Of a stretch of 64,000 nt of DNA, positions 10,123-22,189 are shown piece by piece; position 1 is the stretch's first letter; each line of letters starts with the position of its first letter. The notes under the pieces were generated by a model. That model had not been told where the DNA came from. It did no database searches and saw only the letters and a list, made by a program, of their open reading frames with translations. Where the stretch lies: assembly GCF_963169125.1 (NCBI RefSeq), contig NC_084795.1, positions 144,373,766 to 144,437,765 on the forward strand, in the 5' to 3' direction. The DNA is from Humulus lupulus (lineage: Eukaryota; Streptophyta; Magnoliopsida; Rosales; Cannabaceae). Made by a program: the position numbers and the translations under genes.

Positions 10123-11285
10123 GCCTCCAACGCTGCTCCGGTGAACAATGAAGCCCCTCCAGTTCGCAGAAGGGGAGTGCGTGCTGCTGCCAGCCACAAT
10201 GCACTACCGCCACCGCTAGTTGACAACATTGCGGAAATTGCCAGACTGGGACAACAAGTCGGGGAACTATTGCTGCAACAGCGACAACAGGCTCGGTCTC
10301 AGACTCAGCCTCCGCCTCCGCCGCAACCACAGCCGCAACAAATGGCCCCAGCACCCCATCAAGTTGGTCCATATGGGGGATGGCCAGTGGCAAACTATGC
10401 GCCATATCCTGTTCAGCACATGGAGGCAGTTTATGAGCGATTTTGTAAGCAATACGCTCCGAACTTTGAAGGGACTATAGACCCCTTCGAGGCAGAAGAG
10501 GGGCTCAGGAATGTGGAGCCAATCCTGACGCACATGAATCTAGGCAACGCAGACCGCATATCCTGTGTTTCATCTCTGCTCAAGAAAGATGTGAGAATAT
10601 GGTGGGATTTAGTTCCGCAGATGCATGATGTTGCCACCATGACTTGGACCCGATTTTTGGAGTTGTTCTACAAAAAGTATTACAATTCGGCTGTCATCGC
10701 TTCAAGAGTCGAGGAGTTCGCTGGCCTGAAGCAAGGGAGTTTATCAATGGCAGAATATGCTCGGAAGTTCGACCGATTAGCTAAATTCACATCAGAAATG
10801 GTTCCAACTGACTATCTGAGGGTGTCTAAGTTCGTTAGAGGACTTCGACTGAAGATCGAGCTAGGGGTTAAGCTAGCAAACCCAGGAAACACTACCTATG
10901 CTGATGTTATAGAAACGACAATAGAAGTAGAAAGGCTGCAGGCTAATGTTAGTAAAGAGGAAGCCAGTAAGCTTGATCCTAGACAGCAGGGTCAACCTCA
11001 GACAAGTCGGAACAACAACCATAATAACAACACCAATTAGTCCAGCAACAACAATAACAGCCAGAAAAGAAGGCATCCTGACAGTAAGCAGTCCGATAGC
11101 GATAAAAGGGCACAAACGAACAATGGAAGTAGTAGGTCGGGTTATGTAGAATACCTGCAATGTACTAAGTGCCAGAAGAAACATCCTGGTGAATGCCAGG
11201 CAAACACCAAGGGATGTTACAACTGTGATCAATAAGGACACCGGAAGAAAAAATGTCCCCAGCTCAAGCCAGAAGGGAAAAAGGA
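10123..11285 (+). pseudogene. Tekay-type gag with zinc knuckle (interrupted)
   Basis: The main frame 10141-11040 gives a 299-residue piece. It has a Pro/Gln-rich N-terminal region (about residues 40-95), then the retrotransposon gag domain (YERFCKQYAPNFEGTIDPFE; RIWWDLVPQMHD; FYKKYYN; EYARKFDRLAKF), then an Asn-rich tail. The start is unclear. GTG at 10141 only opens the frame; a Met at 10121 (MPP..., the usual gag start) is in another frame, so a small indel near 10125-10140 is likely. TAG at 11038-11040 ends the frame. Beyond it the same frame continues to a zinc knuckle CYNCDQ*GHRKKKC near 11218-11260, with a TAA inside the knuckle. Gag would form the particle and bind RNA. Confidence 0.88.
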
Positions 11286-11289
11286 AGAC

Positions 11290-11990
11290 AAGATGGTTCC
11301 TGCTAGGGTATTTGCCTTAACCCAAGGAGAGGCTGATGCTAGCAATAAAGTGGTCACAGGTCAGGTTTCTATCCTCAATAATATATGTTATGTATTATTT
11401 GATTTGGGAGCCACTCATTCATATATCTCGTTAGGAATGATAGAAAAACTAGACAAATCTTGTGAAAGATTTAGAACTAGGTTTGTAACATAGTTGCCTT
11501 CGGGCAAAGTAGTTCTATCATCACGGATAGTACGAGGCATACCGATCAAGATTGAGGACGTAGAACTAGACAGAGACCTGATAGAACTGGAGATTAAATA
11601 CTTCGATGTGATATTGGGCACGAACTAGTTAGCAAGGCATGGCGCAACCATCGACTGCAAATGCAAGAAAGTACCGTTCGAGACTCCTGACGGCCAAAGA
11701 CTATGCTTCATGGAACAAGTTTTAGGACTACGCACCTCACTAATATCATCTCTCAAAGCTCAACGGATGATAGAAAAATGATGTCAAGCATTCTTAGCCA
11801 GCATCACAGATGTAGTAAAGGAAACACCGCTTAAGGTTGGAGACGTCCACATTGTAAGAGAATTCCCAGAAGTATTTCCCGATGACTTACCAGGATTGCT
11901 GTCGACTCGGGAAATTGACTTCACGATCGAATTAGTACCGGGCACCGAGCCTATTTCCAAGGCACCATACCGAATTGCACCTAAAGAGAG
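11290..11990 (+). pseudogene. Tekay-type protease and linker (broken)
   Basis: The protease region reads VPARVFALTQGEADASN, then YVLFDLGATHSYIS at about 11386-11430. The catalytic triad is D-L-G rather than the usual D-S/T-G, so the active site is altered. TAG at 11491-11493 interrupts it before LPSGKVVLSSRIVRG. Another TAG (Trp to stop) lies near 11627 in GTN*LARHG, and TGA follows near 11780. The linker to RT (EFPEVFPDDLPG, ELVPGTEPISKAPYR) is well kept. In a working element this protease would cut the Gag-Pol polyprotein. Confidence 0.87.
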
Positions 11991-13180
11991 TTAAAGACAC
12001 AGCTACAAGAACTCCTAGATTTGGGTTTCATTAGACCAAGCCATTCGCCATGGGGAGCACCAGTTCTATTTGTGAAGAAGAAGGATGGAAGGATGTCGAT
12101 GTGCATGGACTACCGCGAGCTGAATAAGGTAACGATTAAGAATAAGTACCCGCTACCCCGGATTGACGACTTGTTTGATCAACTCCAAGGTGCGACCGTA
12201 TTTTCACAGATTGATTTACAGTCTGGGTACCATCAGCTCAAGGTGCGGGGAGAGGATATTGGTAAGACAACTTTTAGAACTCGCTATGGACATTACGAGT
12301 TCTTAGTTATGTCTATCGGTCTTACCAATGCTCCAGCCGCGTTTATGGACTTAATGAATATTTTCTTCAAGGACTACTTGGATAAATTCATCGTAGTATT
12401 CATCGATGACATATTAGTATACTCCAAGGACGAAGTCGAACACGAGGAACATTTGAGGTTGATCTTGTCACGACTAAAGGAGCATCAACTCTACGCCAAG
12501 TTCAAGAAAAGCGAGTTTTGGCTTTCACAAGTGGCATTCCTCGAGCACATTATATCCAAGGATGGAGTTGCAGTAGACTCATCCAAGGTGGAGGTTGTGA
12601 AGGATTGGCCAAGACCAAAGAACGCATCTGAAGTAAGGAGCTTTCTGGGATTAGCAGGTTATTATCGAAGCTTCATAGAGGGCTTTTCTAAGATAGCCAC
12701 TCCACTCACCAACCTGACTCGGAAACAGCAAAGATTCAACTGGACTTATAAATGTGAAGAAAACTTCCAGTTGCTTATGGATAAACTTTGCTCAGCACCA
12801 GTACTCTGTGTACCAACACCCAACAACAAGTTTGTAGTCTACTGCGATGCGTCGAAGCAAGGGTTGGGTTGCGTGCTGATGGAAAATGACAAGGTGATAG
12901 CCTACGCCTCACGACAGCTGAAGGAGTACGAACAACGTTATCCAACTCACGATATGGAGTTGGTAGCGGTGGTCTTTGCGTTGAAAATCTAGCGCCATTA
13001 TCTTTACGGAGAATGGTGCGAGATTTATACGGACCACAAAAGTTTAAAGTGCTTCTTTACTTAGAAGGAGCTTAACATGAGGCAGCGCAGGTGGTTAGAG
13101 CTAGTAAAGGATTATGACTGCAAAATCCTATACCACTCAGGAAAGGCAAATGTAGTTGCCGATGTGCTAAGTAGGAAGAA
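11990..13180 (+). pseudogene. Tekay-type reverse transcriptase and RNase H (frameshifted)
   Basis: The largest intact frame is 12021-12992 (323 residues): [49 protein letters not shown], catalytic FIDDILVY near 12394-12420, and RNase [16 protein letters not shown] near 12837-12885. A one-base loss near 11985-11993 separates it from the upstream frame. TAG replaces Trp at 12990 (ALKI*RHYLYG) and Gln near 13060 (FFT*KELNMRQRRWLEL). The RT catalytic residues survive. The RNase H tail ends with HSGKANVVADVLSRK near 13137-13175. Confidence 0.92.
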
Positions 13181-14490
13181 TTATGGAAGTTTAGCAGCAC
13201 TATCCGGAATAGAAAAGCCACTGCAGCATGAGCTGATCAATGCTGGAATAGAAGTAGTTGTCAGCAAGCTGGCTAACTTGTCTATCAAGTCAAATCTGCT
13301 AGAAGATATACGAATTGGGCAAGGGCGTGACGACACACTAGTGGCACATATGGATGCAGTCAGAGAAGGCAAGGCCATAGATTTCTCAATATCAGGTCAA
13401 GGGTTATTGAGATATAAGGATTGGGTATGCGTGCCAAATAATCAAAGGATTAAGATGACGATTCTAGAAGAAGCGCACAGTACCCCGTACTCAATTCACC
13501 CAGGGTCGACCAAGATGACTCATGACATCAAGGCAATATATTGGTTGCCAGGGATGAAGAAGGACATAGCAGAATTTGTGTCTAAATGTCTAGTATGCTA
13601 GCAAGTGAAAGCAGAACATCAGTGGCCTGCAGGCTTATTGCAACCGCTTAGCGTACCAGAATGGAAATGGGGCGATATAGCTATGGATTTTGTGATGGGT
13701 TTGCCACGAACAAGTAGGCAGCATGATTCAGCTTGGGTAGTAATAGATATACTAACCAAGTCCGCTCATTTCCTGCCTGTTAAGACCTCATACATAACGG
13801 ATCAATACGCAGACATCTATGTCCAAGAGATAGTAAGGTTGCATGAAATCCCCAAGACAATAGTGTCTGATAGAGGATCGGTGTTTACATCGAGATTTTG
13901 GGGAAGTTTACAGCAAGCCATGAGTACTAAGTTAAATCTTAGTACAGCTTTTCATCCTCAGATAAACAGTCAGTCCGAGCGTACGATACATATTTTAGAA
14001 GATATGTTGCGCACTTGTGTACTTGATTTCGGAGGATCATGGAATAAGTACTTGCCGCTGATAGAGTTCTCCTACAACAATAGATACCAGTCAATGATCG
14101 AGATGGCACCCTATGAATTACTTTATGGAAGAAGGTGTCGATCGCCACTACACTGGGACGAGGTGGGAGAAAGGCAACTTCTCGATCCCGAAGTTGTTAG
14201 AAAAGCTTAAGAAGCAGTAGCGCTGATTAGAAAGCATATGCTAGCTGCTCAAAGTCATTTGAAAAGCTATGTGGATGCCAAGCGACGTGATGTTGAATTC
14301 AAAGTCGAAGATCAAGTCTTCCTGAAGTTATCTCCTATGAAAGGTGTGAAGCGGTTTGGGAAGAAAGGCAAGCTTAGTCCCCATTTTGTAGATCCTTTTG
14401 AGATATTGGAAAAAGTGGGAGTAGTTGCGTATAGATTAGCCCTACCGCCAGCCCTAGCAGATAGCCACAACGTATTCCACATCTCAATGC
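13180..14490 (+). pseudogene. Tekay-type integrase
   Basis: The zinc-binding N-terminus (HPGSTKMTHDIKAIYWLPGM, CLVC) lies at 13497-13601 and ends at a TAG in place of Gln. The catalytic core continues at 13605-14210: AMDFVMGLP (first D), IVSDRGSVFTSRFW (second D) and SQSERTIHILEDML (the E), so all three catalytic residues are present. TAA follows at 14208-14210. A C-terminal part (VFLKLSPMKGVKRFGKKGKL, HNVFHISML) ends with TGA at 14493-14495. Integrase would insert the cDNA; here it is broken by three or four stops. Confidence 0.92.
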
Positions 14491-14501
14491 TATGAAAGTT
14501 T

Positions 14502-14694
14502 GTGTCAGACCCATATCACATCCTCAAGTACGATACGATAGCACTCCAGAAAGACTTGAGTTACAAGGAACGACCAGTTAGCATCCTAGATAGAGGGATG
14601 AAGCAGTTACGGTCCAAGTGTATTCAATTATTCAAAGTCATATGGAGTAATACTTCTAAATGGGAGGGAACGTGGGAGTTGGAAGAAGACATTT
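14502..14694 (+). pseudogene. Chromodomain at the C-terminus of integrase
   Basis: The frame reads DLSYKERPVSILDR, then VIWSNTSKWEGTWELEEDI, the layout of chromovirus chromodomains (aromatic residues, W in WE.TWE, acidic end). It is separated from the integrase by one stop codon. In this family the domain directs integration to particular chromatin. TAA at 14694-14696 precedes GWYPELF, the usual final motif, so the true end lies about 25 bases further. Confidence 0.82.
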
Positions 14695-14750
14695 AAGGAT
14701 GGTATCCAGAATTGTTTGGTAAGTAAATTTCGAGGATGAAATTCTTTTTA

Positions 14751-14762
14751 GTAGAGGAGAAT
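14751..14762 (+). other. Polypurine tract of Tekay-type element
   Basis: GTAGAGGAGAAT directly precedes the TG of the 3' LTR, the position where plus-strand DNA synthesis would be primed. It is short and interrupted by T. Confidence 0.6.
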
Positions 14763-16341
14763 TGTAGAGTCCAAGAACTTTACTTAGCTTGTTAGATAGT
14801 AGTAGTAGTAGTAGCAGTAATAGCCAGTAATAGTTGTAATATTTCAGCGTATGTCGATATATCGTAGCTCTAGGGGGCGATATATCGCAACTCGGGGAAT
14901 ACGAAAAACACGTAACTTCACACAAACACTTCGACGAGCCTCGGGAACATAAGCCCAGGTGACATATCGCCTACCATGGGTGATATATCGGCTCTAGGGC
15001 AGGTTTTTCAAACAATTTTGAAACCGAGCTCATTTTATTGTATAACCTCTTGATAAGCCCAGAATCTTCTGACCGAGTCTTAAGCCTTTGCTGAACGAAT
15101 ATTCAAATGTTTTTCAATTAAAAAGTCATTATTTTTATTCAAGTTAAAAGAAGATATTTTCATTCTTGAACTCTATAAATAGGTACTAGTACCCATCCAT
15201 TTCTTTCATTCTTCAAGCTGAGTTCAGAGCCTTCAAGCTGCTAGGTTTACTTTAGAGTGTTAAACACTTGGGTTGGGGTTATAAGCTTTATCATCTTAAG
15301 CTTATTAAACACTTGTGAAGTAAGATTAATAGTGTGATTTTCTATAAAGGTGTAGTTCGGTTATAGTGCATTCAAAGGTATTCCTATCCCTAGTTCATTT
15401 CTGTTTGTTTCATTAGTTTTTATAGTTTTTCTCTACTCAAATCCTAACTCATTGTTTTCCCTTCATGGTTAGGCAATTAAGTTCTTTGAACTTGAGGTTT
15501 CATTTCGGTAAGCTCTTCTTCTCGGTGGTTTAGATTCATTTCTTTTTCATCTCCTTCTTTTAGAAGTACTCACCTTCTCACTAATGGTTCTTAGGAGTGT
15601 TCCAAAATCCCGTCCTTGTTCTCACATCTCGGTATTTGGTAAGGAAAATAGGATAGTTATTATCTGCTTATATGATTATGTTATAGTATGTTTTATATAT
15701 GTTATGATATATGTATGTTTTGGGGCTTATAGTTGCTTAAATAGCAAACCCCAACACTTTTATGTTCTTGGGGCTTATCGTTGCTTAGCTAGCAAACCTC
15801 ATTGTATTTTGAGGCTTATAGTTGCTTAGTTAGCAAACCTCAATAGTTACCATGTACATGGGTTAGAATTACGATATATGTTTATAGTTATATGTTATAT
15901 GTTTATAGCTTATGTTTATGTTTCATGCTTGTAGTAGATTTTCCTTACTGGGCATTAGGTTCATTCCATTGTTTTATATGTGTAGGGAAATAGTTATGGC
16001 GATGGTAAGATTCTTGGCAACTTGAGGATTGTGTATTGAGGGAGAATGGATTCGGTGGACTGTGTGAACGATTCGAGGACGAAGTTGTTTTTTTGTCATT
16101 TGAGTTATGTTTTATAGTTATCTTCCGCACTTGATTTTGTAATGAATTTGTTAAAGGTTTAAGTTATGTTTTATTTCAAACAATGGGATCCCATATCCTA
16201 ATTGAATTTTTATGTATTTCAACCTTTGCCTTACAGTTTTTATAAAGTTATGAATGTTTCACATGTATGTTTTCTTAAGATTAGTATCTATGTATAAGTA
16301 GTTTTAATTGTCCAAAGTCTAGAATAAGTTGGGTCATTACA
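14763..16341 (+). repeat. 3' LTR of Tekay-type element
   Basis: Starts TGTAGAGTCC and ends GGTCATTACA. It aligns throughout with the 5' LTR at high identity. The exceptions are a few extra TAG repeats and a 348-base gap at 14838/14839 (corresponding to 7081-7428). The palindromes are partly mutated here (GGCGATATATCGCA; GGTGACATATCGCC). TATA box at 15172-15183; triple inverted unit at 15719-15842. Confidence 0.93.
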
Positions 16342-17006
16342 TGGTCGACTATTGAAATGATCAGATGAACTCAAGAACTTCGAGATCAAATATCACTCGA
16401 GAAAGACGATAAAGGGCCAGACCCTGGCTGATTTCATAGTAGAGTGCATAGGGATATCCAACGAAAAAGTCATTTATCCCCAGCTCGAGAGCTGTGGAGA
16501 CTTTATTTTGATGAATCCTCCTATGAAAAAGGATCGGGGGTAGGTATTATACTAATTTCCTCGTCAGGACATAGGTTTCATTCAACGTTAAGATTTGGAT
16601 TCGAGGCATCCAACAATGAGGCAAAAACTGAAGCACTACTAGCATAATTACGAGTAGCTTCCGAAAAGAAAGCCAGAGGCATACACTGCTTCAATGATTC
16701 ACAACTTGTGGTCAACCAAGTACTACGAGAGTATCAGGCTTGAGGAACCAAAATAATAGCATACTTGGAAAAATTCAAGTCAGCATTCGAACAGTTTGAA
16801 TTCTACACAATTGAACAAGTCCCAAGAGAACAAAATCTAAATGCAGATGCCTTGGCTTGACTTGCAACAACCAAGGAAGCTGACACGCTTAATGTGGTTC
16901 GAGTAGAGTTCTTATCACAACCTAGTATAACTGAGCCGGACGCGACTGAGGTCGATATAATTTATTTGCAACCTACATGGATGACTCCTATAATCGACTA
17001 CCTCGA
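16342..17006 (+). pseudogene. Tat-lineage pol remnant I: end of first RNase H and second (archaeal-type) RNase H
   Basis: Resumes the Tat pol after the Tekay insertion, first with the rest of the tandem copy (to about 16430). Then comes the second RNase H: LWRLYFDESSYEKGSGVGII (16489-16550), LRFGFEASNNEAKTEALLA (about 16591-16647), later CFNDSQLVVNQVLREYQA and EQVPREQNLNADALA. The D...E...D layout of an RNase H is readable, with Glu and stop changes. A second RNase H after the first marks the Tat lineage. The element stops at about 17006, where CACTA sequence begins, and its integrase is missing. Confidence 0.87.
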
Positions 17007-18132
17007 TACCCTTTCACACTGAATCTATATTGATTTCCAAATCATTAACGGTCCACATCAGTATTTCCCTAGGGTTAAACAATACTTTCCTATTAGTATC
17101 ATAAGAAATAACACCTTCATACCACAATTTACTTAAATCGTCAACAAGAGGATCTAGGTATACATCAATATCATTAACAGGCTATGAAGGGCTCAATATG
17201 AACAATGTCAGCATTATGAACTTCCTCTTCATACATAATCAAGGCGGTAAATTGTACATAAGTAGCATAATATGCCAACAATCATACTTATTGTTAAAGG
17301 AAGTATGTGGATTAATTCTGTCTACAAAAAGAGCAAGACATATATTCCTAGGTTCATTGCCAAAGTCTAACCATCTTTCATCAATTGTTCTCCAAGGCGG
17401 TGAGTCAGCTGGATGTCTCATCTTACCATCTCTTACCCTATTGTTGGCATGCTAAGTTAAACTTTTAGCATATTAAGCATGTATTTTTTCATATTCCATG
17501 CCTAATGAACACATTGTCTTCTTTACCTCATAAAAAGATAAAGGCATCTGATTATACCATGTTTGGATAAGAATTATGCTAAGAAAGAAAGTAACTCTGA
17601 GAAACCCTTATAAGAAATACCATGTTTGGCCTTCAAATTATACAACCAATTGAGTATCGATATTTAGTGAACCTTTTATAGTTAGGGTATATAAGTTTCT
17701 CAATATCTTCTAAGATCTTTTAAAATTTCACTGGATCCACATGGGATTCATATTGTTCATCATCAATCATTTATGCAATGTATTCATCTTCATAATCTAA
17801 GTCAACATCCTTACCTTCTTTGAGTTTCCTTTTCCCTAAGATTAATTCTTGTCCATCCCATTCCTAAATAAGTGTTCATTCACTGTAATAAGTTTAATCT
17901 TCACAATGTTACCACACTTAAGACACATACAAGGAACAAAATCAAGATTTTCTAAATTTCTTGCACAAATTTGCAAGAAATACTTAACACCTTCCATAAA
18001 TTTCACTAATAGCCTAGCTGATGATAACCAATCTCTATCCATTGTCACTTTGCTAAGAAACTAAACAAACAAAACAAACAACCCAAAAAATTCAAACTTT
18101 GCTAGACATTCCTATTTCTATATCATATCCCA
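17007..18132 (-). pseudogene. Truncated CACTA transposase (copy K)
   Basis: Minus-strand transposase remnant similar to the longer copy at 41829-43202. 17842-18048 encodes the transposase-associated N-terminal domain (MTMDRDWLSSARLL; CMCLKCGNIV; HLFRNGMDKN). 17239-17421 encodes the RHPADSPPWRTIDERWLDFG to YNLPP stretch. Compared with the other copy, about 190 bases are missing near 17465-17480 between two agcat sequences. The 3' part of the transposon, including its left terminal repeat, is absent: the sequence passes straight into Tat pol at 17006. Stops and shifts make it non-functional. Confidence 0.82.
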
Positions 18133-18589
18133 TGTAATAACTCCCTAAACTATTTACTTTGTAAAAACGTCGCATAGTTCATATTTATTAGAAAATACCA
18201 TTTTAGAGAAAAGGTTCAGTGGGGCCTTATCAAAACATGGAATATAGGCCCAATAGTTTCAAATAAAAATATAGTGTCTTTATGAAATCTTGAAAATAAA
18301 ATAAAATAAAAAGTCCCACTATAACGTAATGAAAACATAAACCATAACATAAAAGTTCATAAACTTTCTTGGCGTTCAACTAGATCATTAATCGCTCATG
18401 GACACCTCACGTCATACATGCCTAGACATCGGAACTCCCCACATCAGAGTGTGTGCCAAGAGAAACCCTATTGCAAGGGGGAAAGTAAAGGGGTGAGCTA
18501 AAAGCTCAGTAAGGAAGTACAAACAAAAATACAACAATTCAAGAAAACACAAGGAAACTACAACCATATCGTAAACTCATGGCATATCA

Positions 18590-18715
18590 TATCATAACCA
18601 TATCATATTCAATTCATAATCATATCATATTCATAAAATTGTCAATTCATATTCATATCATATTCATATCATAATCATAAAACTTCATAATCATACATCA
18701 TGTGATCATGGCACC
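18590..18715 (-). repeat. Simple tandem region in LTR C
   Basis: Imperfect repeats of CATATCATATTCAT and variants, about 12-18 bases per unit. The position corresponds to the GATGATG minisatellite of LTR D (27304-28470). Confidence 0.7.
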
Positions 18716-21419
18716 CTTATTATCCATGTCATATCGTGAGGTAACCAGCAAAAGCATAAACCGGTAAGACCTCCTCTATGAGGTAAATAGGAACTCTGGT
18801 CCTTGAATAACCTTGGTGTGTCTGCCTTATGAGTTACGTCATATCGTTAGTAACTCCTTTGTTGTGTCGCATTCAGTACGCTAACAACCTACTGCTTTTC
18901 ATACAACATACAAGCAACTTATCTCATAATATAATTGCTCATTCATCTCATAACATAATAGTTTATGCCTTTCATAAAATAATTCATAGAATTTCTAGCT
19001 AACTTCTGTACCTTAAGTCCAAGTATAATAAAGTGTGAGTACATCACAACAAGCCTATAATTACACTCAAACGTTTGTCTTAATATCAAGTAAGATTTGC
19101 ACATGCCCAACAAACATACCCCACATGTGCATGGACCATGCACGTGTGGCACAGGTTGCACCGCACTATAAATTTAACATTCAATAATTTCACATAAAAT
19201 CTTAAAAGAATAGGCCCAATTCTACTAAGTAATCATTAATGGTTACAAAACAAGAACCACACACTTAATCAAATGGTGTATATTTGATCGTAAAACTTAG
19301 CTTGCATGTAACATGCATACGTGGGAGAGTTCTTAAAAAGCGTTTTGGAGTTGTTAGATTCTACCTGTTTGTTTTATCGCCACTTCCTAAAAAATTCAGC
19401 AAGAATTAGTTTACCAAATTATTAATGTTACTATATTACCTATTTGGATCATAACGTTCCATTCTATATTTTAAATTCACAAAATTTAATTTATTTAACT
19501 AGCCATTTAGTTATATCTGCACCAACATAACAAAATCTCCTTTATTATTTAAATAAAAATAAAAAAAGACAACACTTTTCTATTTCCCACAAAATAATTA
19601 ATTTTGAAAAAATTAATGAATTTCATAAAATACTCTTATTCATTATATCATAGTTACTCAGTTAATAAACAAAATAGAAATAAATTAGTCTTGTAAAAAG
19701 TGAAACCTCAAGGTCACGAAATTTTCATTAAGTCACAATTACATGTATTTTGGGAAAATGCTAACTAAATAATTTTTTGGTCATCTTTTAGAAAATAATT
19801 TTACTTAATTATTTTGTAAATAAATTATGTATAATTATTTATGTGATAATACACACCCAAAGTGAAAAAATCATATTTTTCATGTATCAACTTTAAAGCA
19901 TAAATTATTAAAACATATATTTGAAATCTTTTTCAGTGAAAGAGATTTTCCATATAGTTAAGCAAAATCAACAAGCATATTATCACATAAATTTTAAGGC
20001 ATGAGTTTCCAAAATATATTTTTACTATCCTTTTAATTAAAAGCAATTTACAATATTACTAAGAAACATTTAGCAAGCAAGATACACCCATTATTTATAA
20101 TTTTTCTATCAAACAAAATTCTTGTCATCTTAAAAAAAAAATCTCAACTTTTAAACACTAAAAATCTGCATATATCTTATTAAGGAAAATACAATATTCA
20201 TGTATGAAATCCACTATTTACTTCACTTATTTTTAAAATATGAATTTTGAGATATCATTTGCTTCGTCTCTTAATTTATTTGCAAATTGGCATAAAATAT
20301 AAAAAAAATCACCAAGAATAAATTATAAAAAAAATTCTCATATTCATTTTAACCCCTCAACATGCATTTGTCTATAATTTTTATGCATTTCAATATTACA
20401 ATTAGCATGCGACAAATAATTTAATCATTTCAAAACCATAAACCCCAAAAATTGATGTGTTGGCCACGACACACTTACAAGCATAAATGAAAATGCAAAA
20501 TAAATTAAAATATTACTACCATGATTCCTAACTCAAACATACACCTTAATATATTCAAGACCAAAACATTACCATATAGTCAACATTAAACTTAAATATA
20601 TTTTATTATAATATCAATGGAAATTCTGAGATGCTCCTTATTACAACAACATTTTCATGCTCATAATCTAAATAAAACAAAGGAACCTAAAGCCTAATAT
20701 ATGCCATGACCGAGATACACATAGGGCTCAATAGCAAAGTTTGTCATCCAAACTCATCAGGCTTCTTTATTCAATACATCAAGAGAATTAGTACAAATAA
20801 CATGCATATGCCGAAACACGCATAGTACCAATAACAAAATAGACCTCAAATCTTATCATGCTTCTATTTACAAAAGAAAAGCATAACCACACAATTAATA
20901 AATACTTGTGCTATGAATAAGAACCCTAGATTAGGCTCAACCAAAATCACTTCATCAATCCACAAACAACATTATAGAAAAATCTACATGCATCACCGAG
21001 TCATAAGAAAATATCAAACAAACAAAACTAAAATAATACAAGAACCCTAACGCATCTAAACAACATTTATATAGGTGAACCCAAGATCAATATAACACCA
21101 AAACAAGGTCCTTCCACACCTTGAGTACACCAAAGTGCCAAAATATAAAGGCCTCTCCTTTTGATTGCTAGCTCCAACACCCTTGTATGATCACCAAAGG
21201 ATTAGACCAATCCAAAACCTAATCTCCATCAATCAAACATAAGAAATCAAAAGAAAATCTTACCCTTGTATGTGTAGGTCAATAATCTATCCAACTCTCT
21301 GTCTAGGTCCTTGTGAAATTAAACCTATCATCACCATTGCATCCCAAAATACTTAGAATCAAGAAGAATGAGGAGAAGAAGAAGAAAACTATGAATCTCA
21401 AAGCTTACCTTAGGGATTT

Positions 21420-21495
21420 TGAAGCCCTCTATTCTCTCCCTCTTCCTTTCTTTCTTTCTCAAGCTCTCTCTCTCTCTCTTCCTTTCTTTCTTTAG
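21420..21495. repeat. CT/CTTT simple repeat
   Basis: Pyrimidine-rich run (CTTTCTTTCTTT and CTCTCTCTCTCT) inside solo LTR C. On the coding strand of the LTR it is a GA-rich segment just after a TATA-like CCTATAAATAGG (minus strand, near 21540-21552). Confidence 0.75.
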
Positions 21496-22189
21496 ATGAG
21501 CGACTAGGGTTTCAAAAATGATAGGAAAAGGCTTAAGCACCTATTTATAGGTGATATATAGGTTAAAGAAAAGAAAAGAACGATTTTATAACCCATATAT
21601 CTTGTAACTTACCCATTTCTAACCCAGTCACACAACGATTTTGGAAAAATACTACTTTCAAAAAGTTATAGATAATTTAATTAGCTTTCTAGCAGTATCA
21701 AGTTAGCCTAAACTCGGACATCTATAGTGCAAGTTATGACTGTTTTATAGAGGATGGGTCCAAAGTTACGGGAACTCAAAAAAAAAAAAGGCAACTCTCT
21801 TCTTACCATTTGTTTCCCATTTCTCACTAGTGTGAGCACAAGCCTTCAAGAACATTCCCTCTTTATTTCTCCCATTTTTGTTTTTTCTTAATTAATAAAT
21901 AAATGGAGAATAAAAATTACTATGCATGGAAACTAATGCATACTCACCATGCATACCATGCACATGCACACACCTATGCGCTTAAGACTATCTCTACTAC
22001 TCATGCGCCCTAATGCACACAACCAAAACCCAAGCATGTTCACAAAATAAAACCATTAAATAAAACAATTAACAAATTTAAATTCACATAATTTCTACCA
22101 AATAATTCAAACAATAAAAATAAAATTCTAACAATTAACTATCAATAATAAAAAAATGCACACAAATAAAAAAAAATTGGTGCGCTACA

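Larger units (their letters stand above)
7011..16341 (+). mobile_element. Nearly complete Tekay-type chromovirus (Ty3/gypsy)
   Basis: A 9.3-kb LTR retrotransposon: 5' LTR 7011-8933, primer-binding site, extra reading frame, gag, protease, RT, RNase H, integrase, chromodomain, purine tract, 3' LTR 14763-16341. The flanking 5-base sites are tagtc (7006-7010) and tggtc (16342-16346), one mismatch apart. The integrase followed by a chromodomain places it in the chromoviruses, and the gag/RT style suggests Tekay (Del). Several nonsense codons and at least one frameshift mean it cannot move on its own now. It sits inside Tat remnant I. Confidence 0.93.
18133..22189 (-). repeat. Solo LTR C (minus strand), chromovirus-type family with TGTAGCGCACC start
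   Basis: Read on the minus strand it starts TGTAGCGCACCAATTTTT at 22189 and ends GGGAGTTATTACA at 18133. A perfect TSD tccca flanks it (18128-18132 and 22190-22194). It contains the conserved block CTTACTGAGCTTTTAGCTCA (minus strand, near 18500), an AT-rich tandem region (18590-18715) and a pyrimidine/purine-rich stretch at 21420-21495. No PBS or coding region adjoins it, so it is a solo LTR of 4057 bases. Its plus-strand relative is 24283-31320. Confidence 0.9.

Noticed and set aside
21313..21540. Reading frames over the CT-rich run in LTR C
   Set aside because: Low-complexity repeat translated into Leu/Ser or Lys/Arg/Glu strings.
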